From the NCBI GenBank assembly GCA_964645655.1, contig CAZXZS010000003.1:1-64000 (forward strand): a stretch of 64,000 nucleotides of DNA, given 5' to 3'. How positions within the stretch are numbered: the stretch's first letter is position 1; the number at the start of each line of letters is the position of its first letter. Positions 44,468-50,321 of this stretch are shown here, one piece after another. The notes beneath the pieces were generated by a model. That model made no database searches and was not told the DNA's origin. It saw only the letters and a list, made by a program, of their open reading frames with translations. The position numbers and the translations under genes are program-made. Source of the DNA: JAGOUA01 sp964645655 (GTDB lineage Bacteria > Patescibacteriota > Patescibacteriia > 2-12-FULL-60-25).

Positions 44468-44586
44468 GCGAAGATTAGGAACGGGTTGGCCATCCTTCTC
44501 GGGACCCGAGCCATTTTCTTTTTCCAACTAAAAACGACCTCCCACCGCCATACGTTAGAGCATTCAAGCCAAGGAGCGCCTCACGC

Positions 44587-44613
44587 TGATTATTCGTAAT
44601 CATGCCGTACGGC
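44587..44613. other. two adjacent palindromes in the gap between CDF and CoaD-CoaE genes
   Basis: TGATTA-TTCG-TAATCA (44587-44602) is a perfect hairpin with a TTCG loop; GCCGTACGGC (44604-44613) is a perfect palindrome. A weak AGCC/GGCT hairpin with ATTTTTT follows near 44637-44655. No gene is seen at 44468-44654; a small RNA or operator is possible. Confidence 0.3.
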
Positions 44614-44654
44614 TGAATACGCAAATGGTTCACAGCCATCCTCGGCTATTTTTT

Positions 44655-44694
44655 CAAAAAGAAGACGGGCGGCCGCACGTTGCGGACCGCCCGT
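44655..44694 (-). terminator. terminator after the CoaD-CoaE gene
   Basis: ACGGGCGG/CCGCCCGT with an inner CCGCA/TGCGG stem, followed by CTTCTTTTTG on the minus strand. Confidence 0.8.
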
Positions 44695-44700
44695 AGGGAT

Positions 44701-46035
44701 CTAGGCTTGGCCGATGGCCGGGACGTCGGACCGGGCAGGGGCGCCAGGAGACGAGGCCGGGAGACGCAGCTCCGACCACACCGGGCTCACCTGCCCCATC
44801 ACCTTGACCTGAAGCGCGTCCAGGTCGCGCTCGAAAGCGGCGGTCCCGGCCATGGTGCTCTCGCGGCTGACGTTCTCGTGGACGATGACGAACCCACCGT
44901 CGCGCACGTGGAGCTCCGCGAGGGCCGTGAGCTTGCGGTCCGTGGGCCACTGCAGGGCCCGCACCGCGGCAAGGACGTCGGCGGGGAGCCCGCGCTTGGC
45001 GGCGAGGCCGTCGCGGTCGGGGCTGTCCACGACCAGGACCTGGTTGCAGACGAGCCCGGCGAGCCCCATCTCGAGCAGCTGCGCCATCTGGACGAACACG
45101 AGCCCCTTCTTGCCGCGCAGAACATCGCGGTAGAGGGCCATGACGAGCGGCCGGGTGAGGGCGACGACCCAGGCGCGGTCGCGGTCAGCCTGCGCCGAGC
45201 CGAAGAGCTTGCCCTTGAGCACGGCCGTCTCGACCTTCGAGCCGTCGCCCGAGAGGATCGAGGGGCCGAAGCGGCGGACGAGCGCGTCGCGGACCATCTG
45301 GCAGCCCTCGGTCGTGCCCGCGTACACGCCGCGCACGAGCAGGGCGTCGAAGTCGATCTCGTGGACGTGCGCCACGCCCAAGGTCTGGCCCAGACGCTCA
45401 ACGAGCTTGCGCGTGACGTACGACTTGCCGCAGGCGATGGTCCCCACGACGCCGATCGTGATGAGGCCGCGCTCCCGCCGGATGACGGGCGCCGCCACGA
45501 AGGCGGGCACGAGGCCCGGGAGGTGCACGTCGAGCTTGGCGCAGCCCTTCACCAGCGTCGAGGAGGCCAGCCGGAGGAACTCGTCCGTCTGCCTGATCAG
45601 GATGGTGGGGATGCCGGGAGCGATGCGCTCGTTGAGGTCCATCTGCCGACGCTCCTCCGCCGAGTCCTTGGCGTCGCGGTAGCCACGGAAGAGGGCGGTC
45701 GCGCCGTTCAGCGCGCACCAGTCGAGCACGAGACCGTCGGTGACCGCGACCGTCACGTTGGTGAGCCCCTCGCGTGCGATATACCGCCGAACCAGCGCCA
45801 GGCGCTCGTCCGGGGTGAACAGCCCCTTCTTGTCCGGGTTCACCGCGATCAGCACGACGAGCTGGCGGCACCGCTTGGCGGCAGCGACGATGAGCGCGAC
45901 ATGCCCCTCCTGCATGGGATCGAAGGACCCGGCGAAGACCGCCTTGGCGGGCTGGCGATCGCTCTTGAACCGATACCAGAGATACGCGAGGCAGAACATG
46001 ACGAGGAACGAGAGGAGCGGGATGAGCTGGCCCAT
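44701..46035 (-). CDS. CoaD-CoaE fusion: bifunctional CoA synthase
   Basis: The 444-residue protein starts with a membrane anchor (residues 4-21, LIPLLSFLVMFCLAYLWY). A phosphopantetheine adenylyltransferase domain follows (about 31-185: AVFAGSFDPMQEGH nucleotidyl motif, PDKKGLFTPDERLALVR, and ALFRGYRDAKDSAEE). From about residue 192 a dephospho-CoA kinase domain follows (P-loop GVVGTIACGKSYVTRK, HEIDFDALLVRGVY, then VRDALVRRFGPSIL). The two last steps of CoA synthesis would be joined, as in animal COASY. AAGGAG lies 8 nt before the ATG; promoter and terminator are its own. It is divergent from the CinA-nucleotidyltransferase fusion. Confidence 0.85.
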   Translation of the reverse strand: MGQLIPLLSFLVMFCLAYLWYRFKSDRQPAKAVFAGSFDPMQEGHVALIVAAAKRCRQLVVLIAVNPDKKGLFTPDERLALVRRYIAREGLTNVTVAVTDGLVLDWCALNGATALFRGYRDAKDSAEERRQMDLNERIAPGIPTILIRQTDEFLRLASSTLVKGCAKLDVHLPGLVPAFVAAPVIRRERGLITIGVVGTIACGKSYVTRKLVERLGQTLGVAHVHEIDFDALLVRGVYAGTTEGCQMVRDALVRRFGPSILSGDGSKVETAVLKGKLFGSAQADRDRAWVVALTRPLVMALYRDVLRGKKGLVFVQMAQLLEMGLAGLVCNQVLVVDSPDRDGLAAKRGLPADVLAAVRALQWPTDRKLTALAELHVRDGGFVIVHENVSRESTMAGTAAFERDLDALQVKVMGQVSPVWSELRLPASSPGAPARSDVPAIGQA

Positions 46036-46108
46036 GGCTTGATCTCCTTGGGAAAGCCGTGGCTTTCCCTAGTGTTCGTGGGAAGAACGCCTGTGTTCAG
46101 GATCGAGC

Positions 46109-46137
46109 ATCCTAGCATCTTTTGTCTGTGTTGTCAA
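46109..46137 (-). promoter_or_regulatory. promoter of the CoaD-CoaE gene
   Basis: TTGACA (46137-46132), 17-nt spacer ending in TGC, TAGGAT (46114-46109) on the minus strand. Confidence 0.8.
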
Positions 46138-46235
46138 AAAAATAGCCGGTTCCGATAGCGGGCGATCCGTACCAAGAAAAAGCCCTCATTTAAGGGAAAA
46201 AACGCTGGTTTTTGGCTTCATATAGCGAAAACTCC

Positions 46236-46264
46236 TTGACAAGACGGCGCTTTTGTGATAGATT
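46236..46264 (+). promoter_or_regulatory. promoter of the CinA-nucleotidyltransferase gene
   Basis: TTGACA (46236-46241), 17-nt spacer, TAGATT (46259-46264). Confidence 0.7.
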
Positions 46265-46325
46265 TGGTAACCCCTAAACACGGTGTTTGGGACGCGAAAA
46301 ACAGGTAGGTAGAAGGATCGAAACC

Positions 46326-47720
46326 ATGGGAACCACGCACAAGCGCGCCTTCGTTTCACAGCGCGACATCCGGGTGGCGGTGCAGAAGATGCACCGCCTC
46401 AACGCGCGCATCCTGGAGACGGGCGACCATCCGGGCACGGCATGTCAGTTCGCCCTCGCCATCACGGGGGCCTGCGGGCACCTCGTCGGCAAGCTCACGG
46501 ACGAGCCGGGGGCATCGAAGACGCTGATCACGGAGGTCTTCCCCTACAACCAGGCCATCTCGCAGGAGATGGTGGGCAATCCCCACCACCCGGACATCGC
46601 TTCCGTGTCGGAGGAGATGGCCATCAAGCTCGCGATCCACGCGAGGGCCACCGCCGACCAGGCGACGCACTCCTACATGCTGAAGCCCGAGCGCAAGCTC
46701 AACGCGAAGCGGCGACCCCGGATCATCGGGCTCGGCATCACCGCCGCCATCCAGACCGAGCGCACCCGCAAGGGCAGCGACCGCGCCTACCTGGCGCTGG
46801 CCTACCCCAACGGCAGGCAGGTCATCGTCGAGGTCCACTTCCCCCGCGAGGGCTGGGAGGGCACGACGCCGGAGAGCAGGCGCAGCCTCCGCAAGGCCCA
46901 GAGCCTCGTGCTCGAGGTCATGGCCCTCAACCTCATGCTCCACGCGATGGGGCTCGAACAGATCCCCATGTACTACGCGAGCCTGCCGGGGAAAGTCATC
47001 TGCCCCGACCTCCGGTTCGGCCCGGACGGCGACACCTTCACCCTCCAGCCGTACGAGCCCGAGACGCCGTTCACCCCGCCGGCGTCGCTGGACGAGCTGC
47101 GCGCGCTGCCCATCTTCTCCAGGAAAGGCCGGGCCGCGGTGATGCGCACCGGCGGGAACCCCATCTATGTCGCGGGCAGCCTCAACCCGTTCACGCCGTC
47201 CCACGAGTACATGGGGAGCGCAGGGCGCGCCCTCGGGTACGCGCCCGTGTACCTGATGGACATGTGGCACCCGGACAAGCTCAACGGCATGATGGAGCTC
47301 GCGGACGCCAGCCAGCGGCTGGCATCGGCCCACGGTCGAGTGGACGTCCTCGTCACCTTCGGGCTCGGCTACTTCGCCGACAAGATGGAGCATCTGCGCG
47401 GGACGTTCGCAATCGGTTACGACGTCTTCCTCAAGCTCGTCGACCGGTCCAAGCCGCGCTGCCTCGACGACCTGGCGCGGATCAAGAAGGCGGCGAAGTC
47501 CTTCACAGGTCCGGCCTTCATCGTCTTCCCCCGCAACGGGAAGCGTCTCGACCCGAGCCTCATCCCCGAGGGCTACGCGGACCTGTTCGTCGATGCGAAG
47601 GCCCTGTTCAAGGGCCACTCCGTGCAGGCCTGGCGCGAGAGCCGGCTCGAGGCGCCCGACCTGTCGTCGACCCTCTTCCGCAACGCCCGCGCAGCCGCCC
47701 AGCCGCCCAAGAGGGCCTGA
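46326..47720 (+). CDS. CinA/PncC-like amidase domain fused to a nucleotidylyltransferase domain
   Basis: The 464-residue protein has an N-terminal CinA-C-like part (about residues 30-215: FALAITGACGHLVGKLTDEPGAS, then SVSEEMAIKLA and a RKAQSLVLEVMALNLML helix). This is the fold of NMN amidase PncC. The C-terminal part (about 275-440) has IYVAGSLNPFTPSHEYMG, a variant of the GSFNPxxxGH nucleotidylyltransferase motif, and TFAIGYDVFLKLVDRSK as in the cytidylyltransferase-like family. The likely job is NMN deamidation and adenylation towards NAD, which is inference. AAGGATC precedes the ATG. Promoter and terminator are its own. Confidence 0.75.
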   Translation: MGTTHKRAFVSQRDIRVAVQKMHRLNARILETGDHPGTACQFALAITGACGHLVGKLTDEPGASKTLITEVFPYNQAISQEMVGNPHHPDIASVSEEMAIKLAIHARATADQATHSYMLKPERKLNAKRRPRIIGLGITAAIQTERTRKGSDRAYLALAYPNGRQVIVEVHFPREGWEGTTPESRRSLRKAQSLVLEVMALNLMLHAMGLEQIPMYYASLPGKVICPDLRFGPDGDTFTLQPYEPETPFTPPASLDELRALPIFSRKGRAAVMRTGGNPIYVAGSLNPFTPSHEYMGSAGRALGYAPVYLMDMWHPDKLNGMMELADASQRLASAHGRVDVLVTFGLGYFADKMEHLRGTFAIGYDVFLKLVDRSKPRCLDDLARIKKAAKSFTGPAFIVFPRNGKRLDPSLIPEGYADLFVDAKALFKGHSVQAWRESRLEAPDLSSTLFRNARAAAQPPKRA

Positions 47721-47726
47721 CCCCCT

Positions 47727-47767
47727 CCCCCGACCAACGCACCGTTGGCCGGGGGTCTTCTTTTTTC
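47727..47767 (+). terminator. terminator after 46326-47720
   Basis: CCCCCG-A-CCAAC and GTTGG-C-CGGGGG pair, followed by TCTTCTTTTTT. Confidence 0.85.
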
Positions 47768-47793
47768 CCTTCTCTTAGGGAAAATCTCCACTA

Positions 47794-47820
47794 CAAAAAA
47801 AGATCCGCGAGACACGGATC
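47794..47820 (-). terminator. terminator after 47900-48229
   Basis: GATCCG and CGGATC pair around a 7-nt loop, followed by TTTTTTTG on the minus strand. It is about 80 nt past the stop. Confidence 0.7.
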
Positions 47821-47899
47821 AGGCCGCCGACCGTTCTTGCTCAGGACGCAGTTGGGCCCACGACAAGGCCTCCCGACGCCGCAAGGCGTGAAGGGCAGC

Positions 47900-48229
47900 C
47901 TAATGGGCATCGATGAGGACGTTCCACTCCTCCGGATCGAGGAGGAACGCCTGGCCCGACTCCCGCGACAGGCGGATGAGTGGCCGGGACGCGGACCCCG
48001 CCCGTTCGACCCACAGCGCTGGCGCCCGGTACAGCACCGTGAACTCATCGTCGGGATCGAAGGCGGGCGCCCCGAGGGACGGGTCGAGCAGCCGCTCGAG
48101 CTCCTCGACCCAGAAGGCGAAACAGCCACGGCGCGGGTGCCGCCGGTCCTGCAGGATCAGCGATGGACCCGCCCAGACGAGACGCAAGCCAGACGCGACC
48201 GCTTCGGAATCGTGCCGTTCAGCCTTCAC
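47900..48229 (-). CDS. hypothetical protein, 109 aa
   Basis: The function is unknown. The GTG at 48229 is chosen because AAGGAGG lies 5 nt before it; a longer frame to 48262 would put that ribosome site inside the gene. The protein is a small alpha/beta domain with GLRLVWAGPSLILQDRRHPRRG and FTVLYRAPALWVERAG strands and no membrane segment. It is 62 nt after the CooC-like gene and may be its partner. Its frame runs antisense to nothing. Confidence 0.65.
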   Translation of the reverse strand: MKAERHDSEAVASGLRLVWAGPSLILQDRRHPRRGCFAFWVEELERLLDPSLGAPAFDPDDEFTVLYRAPALWVERAGSASRPLIRLSRESGQAFLLDPEEWNVLIDAH

Positions 48230-48291
48230 AGGAACCTCCTTCTTTCCAGAACGTCGGCTCAAGCGTACCGCCGAAGGTCCGCTTGGGCAAC

Positions 48292-49116
48292 TTACGCAGC
48301 CGTCCCCCGCTGGGCCGCCGCGACCGCCCGCGCCGAACGCACGGCATTCCCTCCCCGCTCATGCGCGAAGGCCGCCGCATAACGGACCATCTCTTGGTAG
48401 ATCGCGGCATTGGCTTCGGCATCCCCGGAAAAGCTCAGCACGAAGAGCGGCGCCTCGCCCAACCAGGCGGCCGCGTCGTCCACCTGCGTCGGGTATTGCA
48501 CCTTATTGAGGACGAACACGTGTGGCGTGCCCGACCAGGCCAAGCCCGCGGCGATCTGCTTGGCGGTCTTGGTGGCGTGCACCGTGGGCTCGGTGACGAT
48601 GTAGACGAGGTCCATCCCCGCCACGATCCCGCTCCCGACCATGTCCATGCCGGCGGTCGAATCGATGACGACGGCCTCGTGTTCGGCGACGGCGAGGCAT
48701 GGGAGGTAGACCTTCAGTGGCGCCGCCAGGACATGGCTGCACACCGTCCCGTGCTGGACGGCCTCGGTGTGCGGACCGGCGACCATCAGCCGCAACCCGG
48801 GACGGATTTCGGGGGCATAACGGGCCGTGAAGGGATCGGCCGGAGCACAGGAAAAGGTCGGCAGGCCGCCTCGCGCCAAACGACGAAGGTACGTCTCGCG
48901 CGGGGCCAACCCGATCGCGGCCGCAAACGCCTCACCCGCTTCGCCCAAGTACGGGAACCCCTCGGCCCGATCGGCCGCCAAATTAAAGAGCAGGTCCATG
49001 TTGTGGTCCGCATCGATCGCCAAGACCTGGCGCCCTTCGCGCAGCAGCGCCTCCGTGAACCGCGTGGCGACGGTGGTCTTGCCGCTCCCCCCTTTTCCCA
49101 AGAATCCGATCACCAT
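48292..49116 (-). CDS. CooC/MinD-like P-loop ATPase
   Basis: The 274-residue protein begins with the deviant Walker A motif IGFLGKGGSGKTTVA with its signature lysine, then AIDADHNMDL (A'), and VIDSTAGMDMVGSG with Asp at the start (Walker B/switch II), and FVLNKVQ. This is the SIMIBI type, closest by these motifs to CooC, which inserts nickel into CO dehydrogenase, and to related maturation ATPases. No CO dehydrogenase or hydrogenase gene is present in the window, so the client is unknown. The ATG at 49116 starts the motif at residue 2; the upstream frame contains a terminator. No Shine-Dalgarno sequence is visible. Confidence 0.88.
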   Translation of the reverse strand: MVIGFLGKGGSGKTTVATRFTEALLREGRQVLAIDADHNMDLLFNLAADRAEGFPYLGEAGEAFAAAIGLAPRETYLRRLARGGLPTFSCAPADPFTARYAPEIRPGLRLMVAGPHTEAVQHGTVCSHVLAAPLKVYLPCLAVAEHEAVVIDSTAGMDMVGSGIVAGMDLVYIVTEPTVHATKTAKQIAAGLAWSGTPHVFVLNKVQYPTQVDDAAAWLGEAPLFVLSFSGDAEANAAIYQEMVRYAAAFAHERGGNAVRSARAVAAAQRGTAA

Positions 49117-49154
49117 ACGAATGAAGCATGAAAGAATGAGACGCGTACCCTGAT

Positions 49155-49182
49155 ATGAAGAAGCGGACGCCGTAGCGTCCGC
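49155..49182 (-). terminator. terminator after 49194-49580
   Basis: GCGGACGC and GCGTCCGC pair around CGTA, followed by TTCTTCAT on the minus strand. Confidence 0.7.
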
Positions 49183-49193
49183 CAGGACCGGCC

Positions 49194-49580
49194 TCAGGCC
49201 GCGAGCCGCGCCTGCAGGCGGGCGACCCAGTCGGGCGAGGCCAGCGAGGCCTGCCACTCGGCGAGCAGGAACACGACGTTGTGCCCCCCGTGCACGAGCA
49301 GGACGTGGGCGCCCCAGGGCTCGCCTTGGAGGAAGCGGGCCGAGACGGGACCGACCTGGATCTCCGCATGGACGGGGGGCAGGGTGGCCGTCCGGCGCAC
49401 CGCGGGATCGGCGAGGAAGGCGAGGAAGTCCGCCTCGGGGAGGCGAATCCAGCCGCGCGACGGGTCGGCCTGGTCCAGGATGGCGATCTTGCCGTCCTCG
49501 CGAAAGAGAGCGGGACAGTCGTCGCAGCACGGGGCGCAGGCCTTGAGAAGAAACACGGGGGACGGTGACGCGGACACCAT
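49194..49580 (-). CDS. small protein with CxxCCxxC cluster, Fur-linked
   Basis: The 128-residue protein has four cysteines near the N terminus (ACAPCCDDCPAL) and none elsewhere, so they could bind iron, zinc or nickel; the rest is a mixed alpha/beta domain with no membrane segment. Start: AGGAGG lies 7 nt before the ATG. The promoter (49625-49653) holds an inverted repeat of Fur-box geometry in its spacer and shares its -35 region with the fur promoter, so it is probably a target of that regulator. No family is recognised. Confidence 0.75.
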   Translation of the reverse strand: MVSASPSPVFLLKACAPCCDDCPALFREDGKIAILDQADPSRGWIRLPEADFLAFLADPAVRRTATLPPVHAEIQVGPVSARFLQGEPWGAHVLLVHGGHNVVFLLAEWQASLASPDWVARLQARLAA

Positions 49581-49624
49581 GGGGGAACCTCCTGTTGAGA
49601 GCGATGGACCGACGCTCCCTCCCC

Positions 49625-49653
49625 ATTAAACGCAACATTGTTGCACTTGTCAA
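49625..49653 (-). promoter_or_regulatory. promoter of 49194-49580
   Basis: TTGACA (49653-49648), 17-nt spacer, TTTAAT (49630-49625) on the minus strand. Confidence 0.7.
49632..49644. promoter_or_regulatory. inverted repeat, candidate Fur-family operator
   Basis: GCAACA-T-TGTTGC is perfect and fits the 7-1-7 spacing of Fur/Zur/PerR boxes. It lies in the spacer of the minus-strand promoter, next to a fur gene. Confidence 0.6.
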
Positions 49654-49675
49654 GAACGCCCACTTTCCTTAGAAT
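49647..49675 (+). promoter_or_regulatory. leaderless promoter of the Fur-family gene
   Basis: TTGTCA (49647-49652), 17-nt spacer, TAGAAT (49670-49675), then 6 nt to the ATG. Confidence 0.75.
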
Positions 49676-49681
49676 TAGCCC

Positions 49682-50107
49682 ATGAATCCGCATTCCCTGC
49701 TGCGCCTAAAGGGCCTCCGCGCCACCCAAGGGCGCCTAGCCCTGCTTCAGGCCCTCAAGCGTGCCCAGGGACCCTTGCGGGCAAGCGAGCTGAGCGCCCG
49801 CTCCGGTCGGCGCCTCGACCGCGTCACGGCCTATCGCGCCCTCGAGGAATTCGTCAAAAAACAGCTCGTCCGCGCCATCCACGTCGAAGGCGCCACCCGC
49901 TACGAGCTGCGCGACGAGCACGACCATCACCACGTCACCTGCCTCCTCTGCAAGAAAACCCAGGACATCGAAGTCTGCGGCATGAACCATCTCACTTCCG
50001 CCATCGAACACGCAGCCACCCAGTTCGCCGAGATCACCGACCATACCTTCGAGATCTTTGGGGTGTGCAAGGGATGCGCGAAGAAACAGGACCGATCGAT
50101 GGCGTAA
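49682..50107 (+). CDS. Fur family transcriptional regulator
   Basis: The 141-residue regulator has an N-terminal winged helix (RATQGRLALLQALKRAQGPLRASELS...DRVTAYRALEEFVKKQLV) and a dimer domain with the metal site RDEHDHHHVTCLLCKKTQDIEVC and a second CxxC (CKGC) at the C terminus. Two CxxC pairs indicate a structural zinc site. Which metal or signal (Fe, Zn, peroxide) it senses cannot be told. The ATG at 49682 lies 6 nt after TAGAAT, so the mRNA should be leaderless. Divergent from the CxxCCxxC gene. Confidence 0.94.
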   Translation: MNPHSLLRLKGLRATQGRLALLQALKRAQGPLRASELSARSGRRLDRVTAYRALEEFVKKQLVRAIHVEGATRYELRDEHDHHHVTCLLCKKTQDIEVCGMNHLTSAIEHAATQFAEITDHTFEIFGVCKGCAKKQDRSMA

Positions 50108-50112
50108 GCGAA

Positions 50113-50143
50113 AACAAAACGCCCTCGTGTTCGCGAGGGCGCT
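50113..50143. terminator. terminator between fur and tRNA-Phe
   Basis: CGCCCTCG and CGAGGGCG pair around a 4-nt loop, with AAAAC on one side and GTTTTGTTTTC on the minus-strand side. Confidence 0.75.
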
Positions 50144-50145
50144 TA

Positions 50146-50220
50146 TGGTGCCGAAGGCCAGGATTGAACTGGCGACGCAAGGATTTTCAGTCCTTCGCTC
50201 TACCACTGAGCTACTTCGGC
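50146..50220 (-). tRNA. tRNA-Phe (anticodon GAA)
   Basis: The minus strand folds with acceptor arms GCCGAAG/CTTCGGC, the D arm GCTCAGTGGTAGAGC, anticodon stem AAGGA/TCCTT with loop CTGAAAA and a normal T arm. CCA is encoded. Confidence 0.96.
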
Positions 50221-50231
50221 CCGTGGGCGGC

Positions 50232-50260
50232 ATGGTACGGAAATGGCGCCATTTTGGCAA
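50232..50260 (-). promoter_or_regulatory. promoter of tRNA-Phe
   Basis: TTGCCA (50260-50255), 17-nt spacer, TACCAT (50237-50232) on the minus strand. Confidence 0.6.
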
Positions 50261-50281
50261 GAGGAGCTCTAAATATCGTGT

Positions 50282-50318
50282 TTTTTTCAATAAAAGAGCT
50301 CGCCGGAGGTCGGCGAGC
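50282..50318 (-). terminator. terminator after the protein kinase gene
   Basis: GCTCGCCG and CGGCGAGC pair around a 5-nt loop, followed by TCTTTTATTG on the minus strand. Confidence 0.75.
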
Positions 50319-50321
50319 GGG

